Source: Variovorax sp. YR216 (GTDB lineage: Bacteria > Pseudomonadota > Gammaproteobacteria > Burkholderiales > Burkholderiaceae_C). Taken from it: a stretch of 64,000 bases of DNA. The notes below the pieces were generated by a model. The model was not told where the DNA came from. It made no database searches and was given only the letters and a program-made list of their open reading frames with translations. How positions within the stretch are numbered: position 1 is the stretch's first letter; each line of letters opens with the position of its first letter. The stretch covers positions 434,001 to 498,000 of the forward strand of contig NZ_FNRO01000001.1 of the NCBI RefSeq assembly GCF_900107745.1, given 5' to 3'. A program made the position numbers and the translations under genes. Positions 41,321 through 52,877 of the stretch are shown here, in pieces.

Positions 41321-42841
41321 ATGACTGTGAACTTTTCCAATACCGCCGTAATCGGCGCAGGCGCCATGGGGCGAGGCATCGCCCAGATCGCAGCGCAGGC
41401 CGGAAGCCAGGTCCTGCTGCTGGACAGCTTTGAGGGAGCCGCCGAGCGAGGCCGCGACGCGATCCTCGCCCAATGGCGAAAGCTGCAGGAGAAAGGCAAG
41501 CTCGATGCGGCGCAACTCGAAGCGCTTTCCGGTCGCGTGCAGACCGCCGGCTCGATGCAGGACCTTGCCGGTTGCGACCTGGTGATCGAGGCCATCGTCG
41601 AGGACATCGACGTCAAGCGAGCGCTGTTCCGCGACCTCGAGGCCGTGGTCTCCCCGTCGACAACACTGGTCAGCAACACATCGTCGTTGTCGGTCACTGC
41701 CATTGCGGCCGCGCTCAAGCATCCGGAACGCATGGCGGGATTCCACTTCTTCAATCCGGTTCCACTGATGAAGGTGGTCGAAGTCGTGGCGGGCTTCAAG
41801 ACCGATCCCGAGGTCTGCCGCAGGCTGGCCGGCTACGCGACGCAGATGGGCCACAGCCCGGTGCAGGCCAAGGACACGCCCGGGTTCATCGTGAATCACG
41901 CGGGGCGCGGCTACGGCACCGAGGCGCTGCGCATCGCCGGGGAAAGCGTCGCCGACTTCGCCACCATCGATCGCATCCTCAAGGACCAGGCCGGCTTCCG
42001 GCTCGGCCCGTTCGAGCTGCTCGATCTCACGGCACTCGATGTGTCCCATCCGGTGATGGAGTCCATCTACCGCCAGTACTACGAGGAACCGCGCTACCGC
42101 CCCAGCGTGATCACCGCTCAGCGACTCGCCGCCGGCGCGCTGGGCCGCAAGAGCGGAGAGGGGTTCTACCGGTATCCCGACGGCGCGATGCAGCAAGTCG
42201 CGGAACCGCCTGTGCCTACGGTCGACACGATTCCGCCGGTCTGGGTATCGCCGCGCGCGGCACGACGCCCCGAACTGCTGAAGCTGGTCCACGCGCTCGG
42301 CGCGCAGCTCGAAAGCGGCGCGGCGCCCTCGCCCGCCGCACTGATCCTGGTCGCGCCGCTGGGCTTCGACGTCACGACCGTCGCGGCGGTCGACCGCCTC
42401 GACGCCACCCGCACCGTCGGCATCGACATGATGGTCGACGATGCCGCCACCAAGCGACGGGTGCTCGCCACCAATCCGGCCACGCGCCGCGACATCCGCG
42501 ACGCGGCCCATGCGCTGTTCGCGCGCGACGGCAAGGCGGTCAGCGTGATCCGCGACAGCGGCGGCTTCGTCACCCAGCGCGTCGTTGCGACGATCGTCAA
42601 CATCGCCTGCGACATGTGCCAGCAGGGGGTCTGCACGCCGGCCGATTTGGATCTCGCGGTGCGGCTCGGCCTCGGCTATCCGCGAGGGCCTCTGGCGATG
42701 GGCGATCTTTATGGTCCGACCAACATGCTGGAAATCCTGTTCAACCTCCAGACCGTGTACGGAGATCCGCGCTACCGCCCGAGCCCTTGGCTGCGCCGCC
42801 GAGGCGCGCTTGGCCTGAGCCTCACCCATCAAGAAGACTAG
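41321..42841 (+). CDS. 3-hydroxyacyl-CoA dehydrogenase (PaaH-like)
   Basis: 506 residues. NAD-binding VIGAGAMGRGIAQIAAQAG at the N-terminus, SNTSSLSVTAIA and the catalytic His/Glu in GFHFFNPVPLMKVVEVV. Two C-terminal 3HCDH domains (about 190-285 and 410-500) give the long form seen in 3-hydroxyadipyl-CoA dehydrogenases of phenylacetate degradation. The enoyl-CoA hydratase follows after 19 bases. No other paa genes are here, so general beta-oxidation is as likely. Confidence 0.92.
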   Translation: MTVNFSNTAVIGAGAMGRGIAQIAAQAGSQVLLLDSFEGAAERGRDAILAQWRKLQEKGKLDAAQLEALSGRVQTAGSMQDLAGCDLVIEAIVEDIDVKRALFRDLEAVVSPSTTLVSNTSSLSVTAIAAALKHPERMAGFHFFNPVPLMKVVEVVAGFKTDPEVCRRLAGYATQMGHSPVQAKDTPGFIVNHAGRGYGTEALRIAGESVADFATIDRILKDQAGFRLGPFELLDLTALDVSHPVMESIYRQYYEEPRYRPSVITAQRLAAGALGRKSGEGFYRYPDGAMQQVAEPPVPTVDTIPPVWVSPRAARRPELLKLVHALGAQLESGAAPSPAALILVAPLGFDVTTVAAVDRLDATRTVGIDMMVDDAATKRRVLATNPATRRDIRDAAHALFARDGKAVSVIRDSGGFVTQRVVATIVNIACDMCQQGVCTPADLDLAVRLGLGYPRGPLAMGDLYGPTNMLEILFNLQTVYGDPRYRPSPWLRRRGALGLSLTHQED

Positions 42842-42860
42842 AGACCAAGAGACGACAACC

Positions 42861-43640
42861 ATGACCGCAGAACTCAAGAGCACCACCGAAGGCAGCACCA
42901 TGGTGCTGACCCTGTCCAATCCATCGCAGCGCAATGCGCTCGGCCCCGAGATGTATGCGGCCGGCATCGAGGCCTTCAACGGCGCCGAGAACAACGCCGA
43001 GATCCGCAGCGTCGTCATGGTCGGCGAAGGTAAATGGTTCTGCGCCGGCGGCTCGCTGCAGCGGCTGCAAAACAACCGCGCACTCGACCCCTCGGTGCAG
43101 GCAGAAAGCATCGAGGCGCTGCACACCTGGATCGACACGATCCGGACTTTCCCCAAGCCCGTCATTGCAGCCGTCGAAGGCGCCGCGGCCGGCGCGGGCT
43201 TTTCGCTCGCAATGGCCTGCGACTTGGTGGTGTCGGCGCGCGACGCGGTGTTCGCCGCTTCGTACAGCAACGTCGCGCTCTCGCCGGACGGCGGCCTGAG
43301 CTGGCACCTGGGGCGCGCGCTGCCTCGCCAGCTCGCCAGCGAGTGGCTCATGCTCGGCGAGCGGCTCGAACCCGCGCGCCTGCATGCGCTGGGCCTCGTC
43401 AACGAGCTGACCGAGAACGGTCAAGCGCTTTCCGGCGCGCTCGCACTGGCGGCAAAGATCAATGCACGCGCACCGAACTCGATGGCAAGCATCAAGGAAC
43501 TGCTGGGCGAAGCACGCGGCGCATCGCTGGTTTCGCACCTGTCGCAGGAGCGCGATCACTTCGTGCGCAACCTCCATCACGCCAATGCCGGCATCGGCAT
43601 CGCGGCATTTCTTTCCAAAGAGACCCCGCGCTACGAATAG
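42861..43640 (+). CDS. Enoyl-CoA hydratase/isomerase family protein
   Basis: 259 residues, crotonase fold. Oxyanion-hole motifs GEGKWFCAGGSLQRL and EGAAAGAGFSLAMACDLVV. The position of the usual second catalytic Glu holds Asp (SPDGGLSWHL), as in PaaG/PaaB-type isomerases, so isomerase activity is possible. Overlapping pathway with the dehydrogenase upstream; likely same operon. Confidence 0.92.
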   Translation: MTAELKSTTEGSTMVLTLSNPSQRNALGPEMYAAGIEAFNGAENNAEIRSVVMVGEGKWFCAGGSLQRLQNNRALDPSVQAESIEALHTWIDTIRTFPKPVIAAVEGAAAGAGFSLAMACDLVVSARDAVFAASYSNVALSPDGGLSWHLGRALPRQLASEWLMLGERLEPARLHALGLVNELTENGQALSGALALAAKINARAPNSMASIKELLGEARGASLVSHLSQERDHFVRNLHHANAGIGIAAFLSKETPRYE

Positions 43641-43695
43641 CGCGGCGTCGCTCTCGTGACAACCCCAGGCATTTCAGTCACCGACAGGACAGCCC

Positions 43696-44415
43696 ATGGA
43701 CGACCCCATTCTTACCATCGAAGAACGTGAAGCGATCAACGGTGGTCGCTGGTTTTCTTCTCTTTCTCCATCACTGCGCCACGACATCCTCCGATGTGCA
43801 TTTGTCAAGCGATACAAGGACGGCGATTTGATCTGCGCGCGCGGCGATCCGCCCGAGCAGTGGATCGCCTGCGCCAAGGGCGCGGTCCGCGTGAGCTCGA
43901 CCGCGGTGTCGGGCAAGCAGGTCACGCTGACCTACGTGGAGCCGGGCATCTGGTTCGGCGACGTGGCGATGTTCGATGGGGACAGGCGCACGCACGATGC
44001 GTACGCGCATGGGGACTCCACGATTCTTTGCGTGGCACGCGCGGACTTCCAGAAGATCCTCGCGAGCCACGTGGAACTCTACGAAGCACTGATGCGGCTG
44101 CAAGCGCGCCGCATCCGGACGCTTTTCGGTCTGGTCGAGGACCTGAACACCCTGCCCTTGCGAGCGCGGCTCGCGAAGCAGCTCATCCATCTGGTGCGCA
44201 GCTATGGGGTGCCGAATCTCGCCGATGGCAGCCAGATGCGGATCGGGCTGCAACTCGCGCAGGAAGAACTCGCGCAACTGCTTGGGGCCTCGCGCCAGCG
44301 GGTCAACCAGGAACTCAAGGCCATGGAGCGCGAGGAAGCGATTCGCATCGAACCGGGCGGACTGGTGGTGCTCGACCGGGCCGCGCTGATGCGCATTTCA
44401 GAAGCCGATCAATAA
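43696..44415 (+). CDS. Crp/Fnr family transcriptional regulator
   Basis: 239 residues. cNMP-binding beta barrel (about 20-130; YKDGDLICARGDPPEQW, VEPGIWFGDVAMFDG) and a C-terminal winged helix (LAQEELAQLLGASRQRVNQELKAMERE). No cysteine cluster for an Fe-S centre, so not an FNR oxygen sensor. Placed between the beta-oxidation genes, 11 bases before the kinase-like gene, and likely their local regulator. Confidence 0.92.
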   Translation: MDDPILTIEEREAINGGRWFSSLSPSLRHDILRCAFVKRYKDGDLICARGDPPEQWIACAKGAVRVSSTAVSGKQVTLTYVEPGIWFGDVAMFDGDRRTHDAYAHGDSTILCVARADFQKILASHVELYEALMRLQARRIRTLFGLVEDLNTLPLRARLAKQLIHLVRSYGVPNLADGSQMRIGLQLAQEELAQLLGASRQRVNQELKAMEREEAIRIEPGGLVVLDRAALMRISEADQ

Positions 44416-44426
44416 ATCTCAGAGAC

Positions 44427-45515
44427 ATGACCCAGGACTTCGACAAATTCGTCGGCACACGTGCCATCTCCCCACAGCACCAGTTCGACGTCGACGCGCT
44501 GACCGCCTGGCTCGAAAAGAACCTGGGCGGGTTCAAGGGCCCGCTGACGGTGGAGATGTTCAAGGGCGGGCAGTCCAACCCGACCTACAAGCTGGTGACT
44601 CCCACGCAGAGCTACGTGATGCGCGCGAAGCCCGGCCCTGTCGCCAAGCTGCTGCCTTCCGCGCATGCGGTCGAGCGCGAGTTCAAGGTCATGAGCGGCC
44701 TCGCCGGCACCGACGTGCCGGTGCCGCGGATGTACTGCCTGTGCGAGGACGAATCCGTCATCGGCCGCGCCTTCTACATCATGGAATTCATGCAAGGCCG
44801 GGTGCTGTGGGACCAGTCCCTGCCCGGCATGAGCAATGCGGAGCGCGCCGCAATCTACGACGAGATGAACCGCGTGATCGCCGCCCTGCATACGGTGAAG
44901 TTCGCCGAACGCGGCCTCGCCGACTATGGCAAGCCCGGCAACTACTTCGAGCGCCAGATCGGCCGCTGGAGCAGGCAATACGTCGCCTCGGTCACGCAGC
45001 CGATCCCGGAGATGGACCGGCTGATGGAATGGCTGCCGGCGCATATCCCGGCGAGCGCGCGCGACGAGAAGATGACCTCGATCGTCCACGGCGACTTCCG
45101 CCTCGACAACCTGATGTTCCACGCCACCGAGCCGCGGGCGATCGCCGTGCTCGACTGGGAGCTTTCCACGCTCGGCCATCCGCTCGCGGACTTCAGCTAC
45201 CACTGCATGTCGTGGCACATCCCGCCCGGATCGTTCCGCGGCATCGGCGGCCTCGACCTCAGGAGCCTCGGCATTCCCACCGAGAGCGAATACATCCGCA
45301 AGTACTGCGAGCGCACCGGCATCACCACGCCCGAAGCGCTGGCGCCCGACTGGAACTTCTACCAGGCCTACAACCTGTTCCGCATGGCGGCCATCCTGCA
45401 AGGCATCGCCAAGCGGGTCGAGGCCGGCACCGCCTCGAGCGAACAGGCCGTGGCTTCGGGCCGCGGGGCGCGGCCGATGGCCGAAATGGCATGGCAGTTC
45501 GCCCAGCGGGCCTGA
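44427..45515 (+). CDS. APH-like phosphotransferase, ACAD10/11 or LvaA type
   Basis: 362 residues, aminoglycoside-phosphotransferase/choline-kinase fold. Catalytic HGDFRLDNL and metal-binding VLDWELSTLGHPLAD are intact; the N-lobe has KGGQSNPTYKL. This subgroup is fused to or paired with acyl-CoA dehydrogenases of the ACAD10/11 kind. Established knowledge: LvaA of Pseudomonas putida phosphorylates the 4-hydroxyl of 4-hydroxyvaleryl-CoA, and mammalian ACAD10/11 act similarly. The acyl-CoA dehydrogenase follows after 44 bases. Antibiotic resistance is unlikely. Confidence 0.88.
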   Translation: MTQDFDKFVGTRAISPQHQFDVDALTAWLEKNLGGFKGPLTVEMFKGGQSNPTYKLVTPTQSYVMRAKPGPVAKLLPSAHAVEREFKVMSGLAGTDVPVPRMYCLCEDESVIGRAFYIMEFMQGRVLWDQSLPGMSNAERAAIYDEMNRVIAALHTVKFAERGLADYGKPGNYFERQIGRWSRQYVASVTQPIPEMDRLMEWLPAHIPASARDEKMTSIVHGDFRLDNLMFHATEPRAIAVLDWELSTLGHPLADFSYHCMSWHIPPGSFRGIGGLDLRSLGIPTESEYIRKYCERTGITTPEALAPDWNFYQAYNLFRMAAILQGIAKRVEAGTASSEQAVASGRGARPMAEMAWQFAQRA

Positions 45516-45559
45516 TCGCGGCAGCGACCTGCTGAAACCCTTACCCCACAGGAGACGAT

Positions 45560-46831
45560 ATGGACTTCGAATACTCGGCCAAAACCAAAGACTTGCAGAA
45601 GCGCGTCACCGCCTTCATGGAAGACAACATCTACCCGGCTGAAGCGGAGTACGCGGCCGAGCTGGCGGCCAACACCGCAGCCGGCAAGCGCTGGAGCGCG
45701 CTCAACACCGTCGAAAAGGTCAAGGCCAAGGCCAAGGCCCAGGGTCTCTGGAACCTGTTCCTGCCGGTCGACAGCGCCGCCGCATCGGGCTACGAGGGCG
45801 CGGGTCTGACCAACCAGGAATACGCACCGCTCGCCGAAATCATGGGCCGCGTGCCATGGGCCAGCGAGGCATTCAACTGCTCGGCACCCGACACCGGCAA
45901 CATGGAGACCATCGCGCGCTACGGCTCCGAGGAAATCAAGTCGCGCTGGCTCAAGCCGCTGCTCGAAGGCGAGATCCGCTCCGCCTTCGCGATGACCGAG
46001 CCTGAAGTCGCATCGAGCGATGCCACCAACATCGCGACGCGCATCGAGCGCCAGGGCGACGAGTACGTCATCAACGGCCGCAAGTGGTGGATCTCCGGCG
46101 CGGCCGACCCGCGGTGCAAGGTGTTCATCACCATGGGCAAGACCGACCCCGACGCGCCCAAGCATTCGCAGCAGAGCATGATCATCGTGCCGGCGGACAC
46201 GAAGGGCATCCGCATCGTGCGTCCGCTCAACGTCATGGGTTACGACGATGCGCCGCACGGCCACGTCGAGATGTACTTCGAGAACGTGCGCGTGCCGGCC
46301 GGCAACATGCTGCTCGGCGAAGGCCGCGGCTTCGAGATCGCCCAAGGCCGCCTCGGCCCGGGCCGCATCCACCACTGCATGCGTCTGATCGGCCTCGCAG
46401 AACGCGCACTCGAACTGATGTGCAAGCGCGCCAGCTCGCGCGTCGCCTTCGGCAAGACCGTCGCATCGCAGACGGTGACCCAGGAGCGCATCGCCGAGGC
46501 GCGCTGCAAGATCGACATGGCCCGCCTGCTCACGCTGAAGGCGGCCTGGCTGATGGACGTGGCCGGCAACAAGGTCGCGAAGACCGAGATCGCGATGATC
46601 AAGGTGGTCGCGCCGAACATGGCCTGCCAGGTGATCGACTGGGCCATGCAGGTGCACGGCGGCGGCGGCATGTGCGACGACTTCCCGCTTGCCTACGCCT
46701 ACGCGGGCGCGCGCACGCTGCGCTTTGCGGACGGCCCGGACGAAGTGCACCGCAATGCGATCGCGAAGTGGGAGCTGGGCAAGTACGGCACCGGCAAGAC
46801 CGACGACACCATGCCCGTCACGCGCTTCTGA
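45560..46831 (+). CDS. Acyl-CoA dehydrogenase, ACAD10/11 (LvaC) type
   Basis: 423 residues, FAD enzyme. Characteristic subgroup motifs: [38 protein letters not shown] and [19 protein letters not shown]. Aligned by eye, the catalytic Glu of MCAD (YEGT) is replaced by Asp391 (ADGP), as in the 4-hydroxyacyl group, consistent with phosphate elimination or isomerisation rather than plain dehydrogenation. ACAGGAGACG precedes the ATG. Partner of the upstream kinase. Ends at a terminator. Confidence 0.93.
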   Translation: MDFEYSAKTKDLQKRVTAFMEDNIYPAEAEYAAELAANTAAGKRWSALNTVEKVKAKAKAQGLWNLFLPVDSAAASGYEGAGLTNQEYAPLAEIMGRVPWASEAFNCSAPDTGNMETIARYGSEEIKSRWLKPLLEGEIRSAFAMTEPEVASSDATNIATRIERQGDEYVINGRKWWISGAADPRCKVFITMGKTDPDAPKHSQQSMIIVPADTKGIRIVRPLNVMGYDDAPHGHVEMYFENVRVPAGNMLLGEGRGFEIAQGRLGPGRIHHCMRLIGLAERALELMCKRASSRVAFGKTVASQTVTQERIAEARCKIDMARLLTLKAAWLMDVAGNKVAKTEIAMIKVVAPNMACQVIDWAMQVHGGGGMCDDFPLAYAYAGARTLRFADGPDEVHRNAIAKWELGKYGTGKTDDTMPVTRF

Positions 46832-46851
46832 GCGCCGTTCCTTCCGGCACA

Positions 46852-46885
46852 AGCCGCCGCACTGCGAGGTGCCGGCGGCTTTTTT
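46852..46885 (+). terminator. Rho-independent terminator of the acyl-CoA dehydrogenase operon
   Basis: AGCCGCCG (46852-46859) pairs with CGGCGGCT (46873-46880), then T6. It lies 20 bases after the stop and its T-run reaches the last codon of the opposite GNAT gene. Confidence 0.85.
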
Positions 46886-47375
46886 ACAGCTTCTTCTGCA
46901 GGAACATCGCTGTGCCGAACGCGGGATCGAGCTGATAACCCGCAAAGCCCTCGCGCTCATAGGCGCGCAGCGCGCTCCCGTTGCCCGACAGCACCTCGAG
47001 CGTCAGCTTGCAGGCGCCGCGAGCCCTCGCTTCCTGTTCGACGCGGGCCAGCATGCGCTGGGTCACGCGCTGGCCCCGATGGCTCTCGAGCACCACCACG
47101 TCGTGCACGTTGACCAACGGCTTGCAGGCGAAGGTCGAGAAGCCCTCGATGCAATTGATCAGCCCGACCGGCTGGTCGCCGTCGTACGCCAACACACTGA
47201 AGGCCTGCGGCCGCGCTGCCAGCGCCTCCGGCAGTCCTGCCAGCACGCTCGCTTCGAGCGGCGTGCCGCCGCCCGCCGGATCACGCGCATAGGCGTCCAG
47301 GAGTGCCACCAGCGCGCGTGCATGCGAAGGATCGCGATAGTCTGCGAGCCGAACCTCGATCGCGGACTGGCTCAT
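46884..47375 (-). CDS. GNAT family N-acetyltransferase
   Basis: 163 residues. Acetyl-CoA loop [19 protein letters not shown] and C-terminal [20 protein letters not shown]. Start at 47375 overlaps the glmM stop by two bases, so it is translated from the glmM transcript. Substrate unknown. Confidence 0.9.
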   Translation of the reverse strand: MSQSAIEVRLADYRDPSHARALVALLDAYARDPAGGGTPLEASVLAGLPEALAARPQAFSVLAYDGDQPVGLINCIEGFSTFACKPLVNVHDVVVLESHRGQRVTQRMLARVEQEARARGACKLTLEVLSGNGSALRAYEREGFAGYQLDPAFGTAMFLQKKL

Positions 47376-48706
47376 ACGGCTTGCACGGCCGCGACGAGGC
47401 GCTTTGCGCAAGACTCGGACTGGGCCGCATCCCTGGCTTCGACCATCACGCGCAGAAGCGGCTCGGTGCCGCTGGCTCGGATCAGCACCCGGCCCGCATC
47501 GCCCAGCTCGGCTTCGACACGCTCGATCTCGGCGGCGAGCTTCTGGTTGGATTTCCAATCCTGGCCCTCGGCAAGACGAACGTTGATGAGCGTCTGCGGA
47601 AATAGCGTCACGCCGGCGAGCAGTTCGGCCACGGTCTTGCCGCTGCGGGCGCAGGCCTGGAGCACCTGCAGCGCGCTCACGATGCCGTCGCCCGTCGTGT
47701 GACGATCGAGCGCCAGCAGATGGCCCGAGCCCTCGCCGCCGAGGAGCCAGTTGCGCTTGTCGAGTTCCTCGAGCACGTAGCGGTCGCCCACGCGCGCCCT
47801 CACGAACTCGATGCCCTGGGCCTTCAGCGCGATCTCGACGGCCTTGTTGGTCATCAGGGTGCCGACCACGCCGGCGGGTTTCTCGCCGCGCGCGACACGC
47901 TCCATCGCCATCAGGTAGACCAGCTCGTCACCATTGAAAAGGCGTCCGCTCGCATCCACGAGCTGCAGACGATCGGCGTCGCCGTCGAGCGCGATGCCGT
48001 AGTCGGCGCCCTGCGCCTTGACCGCTTCGATGAGCGCCTGCGGATGCGTCGCGCCGAAGCCCTTGTTGATGTTCAAGCCATCGGGTGCGCAGCCGATGCT
48101 GGTCACCTCGGCGCCCAGCTCGTGGAAGACGGCCGGCGCGACCTGGTAGGCAGCGCCGTGCGCCGCGTCGACGACCAGCTTGCGCCCCTTCAGCGTCAGG
48201 TCGTTGGCGAAGGTGCTCTTGCAGAACTCGATGTAGCGTCCCGGCGCATCGTTGAGCCGGCGTGCCTTGCCGAGATTGCGCGAGTCGACCCACACCGGTG
48301 CCTCCTCCAAGGCGGCTTCGACCGCCAGCTCCCACTCGTCGCTGAGCTTGGTGCCGTGCGCGCTGAAGAACTTGATGCCGTTGTCTGGAAACGCGTTGTG
48401 GCTGGCGCTGATCACCACGCCGAGGCTCGCGCGCTGCGCCCGCGTGAGATAGGCCACGCCCGGCGTCGGCAGCGGGCCGAGCAGCACCACGTCCACACCC
48501 GCCGAGTTGAAGCCCGACTCCAGCGCCGACTCGAGCATGTAGCCGGAGATGCGCGTGTCCTTGCCGATCAGCACCGTCGGCCGCGACTCCGACTGCTTGA
48601 GCACACGCCCCACTGCATGCGCCAGCCGCAGCACGAAGTCGGGGGTGATGGGCGCCTGTCCGACGGTGCCACGAATGCCATCGGTGCCGAAATACTGCCT
48701 TGTCAT
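47372..48706 (-). CDS. glmM: Phosphoglucosamine mutase
   Basis: 444 residues. Interconverts glucosamine 6- and 1-phosphate for UDP-GlcNAc. Phosphoserine loop [14 protein letters not shown], metal loop GDADRLQ, sugar loop GEGSGHL and phosphate loop [11 protein letters not shown], all intact. Four-base overlap with folP, as in the classic ftsH-folP-glmM order. Confidence 0.97.
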   Translation of the reverse strand: MTRQYFGTDGIRGTVGQAPITPDFVLRLAHAVGRVLKQSESRPTVLIGKDTRISGYMLESALESGFNSAGVDVVLLGPLPTPGVAYLTRAQRASLGVVISASHNAFPDNGIKFFSAHGTKLSDEWELAVEAALEEAPVWVDSRNLGKARRLNDAPGRYIEFCKSTFANDLTLKGRKLVVDAAHGAAYQVAPAVFHELGAEVTSIGCAPDGLNINKGFGATHPQALIEAVKAQGADYGIALDGDADRLQLVDASGRLFNGDELVYLMAMERVARGEKPAGVVGTLMTNKAVEIALKAQGIEFVRARVGDRYVLEELDKRNWLLGGEGSGHLLALDRHTTGDGIVSALQVLQACARSGKTVAELLAGVTLFPQTLINVRLAEGQDWKSNQKLAAEIERVEAELGDAGRVLIRASGTEPLLRVMVEARDAAQSESCAKRLVAAVQAV

Positions 48707-49563
48707 TGTCGAGTTTCCTCTCTGTGTTGTTCTCTGTTCATCGCTTGCCAGACGGCCAGCGCCGCGACGGTTTCGCGCACGTCGTGCACGCGAACGATCG
48801 CCGCTCCCTTGTCCACGGCCAGCACCGCGGCGGCCACGCTGGGTACCATCCGCTCGCCGGCCGCTTCGATGCCGGTCACCGCGCCCAGCGATGACTTTCG
48901 CGACCAACCTGCCAGCAGCGGCAGGCCTGGGCCCAGCAATTCGGCCTGCCGCGCGAGCAGCGCGAAATTCTGCTCGACCGTCTTGCCGAATCCCACGCCG
49001 GGATCGAGGACGATGCGTTCCGGCCGCACGCCGCGGTTCGTCAGCGCCTTGACCTGCAGTTCGAGGAATTCGCGCACTGCGGGGACCACGTCCCCGCTCA
49101 TCGGCGCAACCTGCATCGTCTGCGGATCGCGGTGCATGTGCATCAGGCAAACCCCACACGCCGGGTGCGCAGAGACGACCTCCATCGCGCCGGGCTGACG
49201 CAGGGCCCAGATGTCGTTGATGATGTCCGCGCCGAGTTCCAGCACCGCGCGCATCACTTCAGGCTTGTAGGTGTCGACCGATACCGGCACGCGCAGCTTC
49301 ACCGCTTCGCGCACGACCGGCACCACGCGCGCGAGTTCTTCCTCCAGCGGGACCGCGGGACTGCCTGGCCGCGTCGACTCACCACCGATGTCGAGGATGT
49401 CCGCGCCCTCTTCAATCAGTTGCTCGCAATGGCGCAGTGCGGCGTGCGTCGAAGCGTGAGCGCCGCCGTCCGAGAACGAATCGGGCGTGACGTTGACGAT
49501 GCCCATCACCTGTGGACGCGCAAGGTCGATCGCAAAGCGCGATGTTTGCCAGGCTGCCGTCAT
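48703..49563 (-). CDS. folP: Dihydropteroate synthase
   Basis: 286 residues. Condenses p-aminobenzoate with the pterin pyrophosphate. Motifs [35 protein letters not shown] and GWSRKSSLG. Start at 49563 ([13 protein letters not shown]); an upstream ATG 16 codons earlier would run through the ftsH terminator stem and is not favoured. Confidence 0.96.
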   Translation of the reverse strand: MTAAWQTSRFAIDLARPQVMGIVNVTPDSFSDGGAHASTHAALRHCEQLIEEGADILDIGGESTRPGSPAVPLEEELARVVPVVREAVKLRVPVSVDTYKPEVMRAVLELGADIINDIWALRQPGAMEVVSAHPACGVCLMHMHRDPQTMQVAPMSGDVVPAVREFLELQVKALTNRGVRPERIVLDPGVGFGKTVEQNFALLARQAELLGPGLPLLAGWSRKSSLGAVTGIEAAGERMVPSVAAAVLAVDKGAAIVRVHDVRETVAALAVWQAMNREQHREETRQ

Positions 49564-49577
49564 GCCGCGTCCCCATG

Positions 49578-49602
49578 AAAAAACGGGGCCAGAGGCCCCG
49601 TT
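49578..49602 (-). terminator. Rho-independent terminator of ftsH
   Basis: On the minus strand AACGGGGCC pairs with GGCCCCGTT (49594-49602 and 49582-49590) and is followed by TTTTTTC. It lies 23 bases after the ftsH stop and only 15 before the folP start, so folP must rely on read-through or a promoter inside ftsH. Confidence 0.85.
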
Positions 49603-49624
49603 GATTGCCAAAGCTCGGTCACGC

Positions 49625-51541
<1,917 letters not shown>

Positions 51542-51576
51542 ACGAAGCTCCAGTCGATAGCGCTTAGCACTGAAAA

Positions 51577-51626
51577 CAAAAAAGGCGCCGTGGGCACGCA
51601 ATTGGCGCCCATTTTAGGCTTTTCAA
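51577..51626 (-). promoter_or_regulatory. ftsH leader: sigma-32-like promoter nested in a terminator-like hairpin
   Basis: On the minus strand TTGAAA (51626-51621), 13 bases, CGCCAATT (51607-51600) resembles the heat-shock consensus CTTGAAA-N13-CCCCATNT with two mismatches in the second element. The same stretch forms GGCGCC (51604-51609) with GGCGCC (51584-51589) followed by TTTTTTG (to 51577), a terminator shape for rlmE read-through. A transcript starting from the promoter would lack the first arm. Confidence 0.45.
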
Positions 51627-51722
51627 CCCGAAAAACCCGCTGATTTCCCTATAGCAGCCATAGGACGTGAGCGGTTTTAAGGAGAACGTTACACACCGGC
51701 ACCGGTATCAATTCGTATCCAG

Positions 51723-52376
51723 CTACTTGAGCCCGATGCCGACCATGAATGTTTCAGCCGATTTGTCGCGCGATGCCTTGGGTTTGAACGGTTTGACGAC
51801 GCGGAAGTTGTCCCTGAAGAGTTGGGTCAGCTCGTTGTAGCCGCTGCCGTGGAACAGCTTGGCCACCAGCGCTCCCTCGGGTTTCATATGGTGGCGAGCA
51901 AAATCAATCGCAAGTTCGATGAGATGCGCCACGCGCGCCGTGTCGGCCGAGGCGATGCCGGACAGATTGGGGGCCATGTCCGACACCACCACGTCGGCCT
52001 TCCGGCCCGCCATCGCGGCGGACAAGCGGTCGAGCACGTCGGCCTCGCGGAAATCGCCTTGAAGGAAGGTCACGCCTTCGATCGGCTCCATGGGCAGGAT
52101 GTCCAGCGCGATGATCGTGCCCGCCAGTTCTCCGACCGCGGCGCCGTCCGGCGAGAGCCTGCGGCGCACGTACTGGCTCCACGCGCCCGGCGAGGAGCCC
52201 AGGTCGACCACGACATGCCCCGGCTTGATCAAGCTCAAGCTTTCGTCGATTTCCTTGAGTTTGTAGGCGGCGCGCGCCCGGTAGCCCTCCTTGGTGGCCA
52301 GCTTCACATACGGATCGTTCACGTGGTCGTGCAACCACGCGCGATTGACCTTCTTGGCTTTCGGTTTGGGATTCAT
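51723..52376 (-). CDS. rlmE: 23S rRNA 2-prime-O-ribose U2552 methyltransferase
   Basis: 217 residues. SAM motif [15 protein letters not shown], then DMAPNLSG and KLFHGSG, giving the K-D-K-E tetrad of RlmE/FtsJ. Heat-induced with ftsH in enterics. Start chosen at 52376 (MNPKPKAKK); ATG 52382 adds two residues. It is only 19 bases from the divergent yhbY start, so their promoters must overlap each other's coding ends. Confidence 0.95.
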   Translation of the reverse strand: MNPKPKAKKVNRAWLHDHVNDPYVKLATKEGYRARAAYKLKEIDESLSLIKPGHVVVDLGSSPGAWSQYVRRRLSPDGAAVGELAGTIIALDILPMEPIEGVTFLQGDFREADVLDRLSAAMAGRKADVVVSDMAPNLSGIASADTARVAHLIELAIDFARHHMKPEGALVAKLFHGSGYNELTQLFRDNFRVVKPFKPKASRDKSAETFMVGIGLK

Positions 52377-52395
52377 TGACATCGATAATACGGGG

Positions 52396-52875
52396 ATGCC
52401 CGCCATTCAACTTACCCCTGCGCAGCGCAAGGTGCACCGCGCCGAAGCGCACCACCTCGACCCGATCGTCATGATCGGCGGCGACGGTCTGACCCCCGCC
52501 GTCAAGAAAGAGGCCGATGCGGCGCTGAAAGCCCACGGCCTGATCAAGGTGCGCGTGTTTTCCGATGACCGGGCGGCGCGCGAAGCCATGCTCCAGACGT
52601 TGGCGGACGACCTGGACGCTGCACCCATCCAGCACATCGGCAAGCTGCTCGTACTTTGGCGCCCGATCCCCGAGAAAGAGCGCGTCCTCGACGAGGACCG
52701 CATGCCCGGCCCGCGCGACGTGAAGGTCATCAAATACAGCAAGCGTGGCGGCCAGCGCCCCGAAATCAAGACATTGCGAGTGCTTGGCAACCAGCGCCTG
52801 ACCTCCGGCGGGAACATCAAGCGGGCCAAGCCGCGCAAGCCGCTGTCGGACAAGAAGCGGCGACAGGCAGACTGA
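52396..52875 (+). CDS. yhbY: YhbY family ribosome-assembly RNA-binding protein
   Basis: 159 residues. CRM domain (1-100): [39 protein letters not shown] (residues 5-43; GxxG loop IGGDG) and [10 protein letters not shown] basic C-terminal tail of about 55 residues ([28 protein letters not shown]) exceeds the 97-residue E. coli protein and could bind rRNA. Divergent from rlmE-ftsH as in E. coli. Confidence 0.93.
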   Translation: MPAIQLTPAQRKVHRAEAHHLDPIVMIGGDGLTPAVKKEADAALKAHGLIKVRVFSDDRAAREAMLQTLADDLDAAPIQHIGKLLVLWRPIPEKERVLDEDRMPGPRDVKVIKYSKRGGQRPEIKTLRVLGNQRLTSGGNIKRAKPRKPLSDKKRRQAD

Positions 52876-52877
52876 GG

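Noticed and set aside
44427..45515. Aminoglycoside resistance kinase
   Set aside because: The fold is shared, but the subgroup motifs and the coupled ACAD10/11-type dehydrogenase point to acyl-CoA metabolism.
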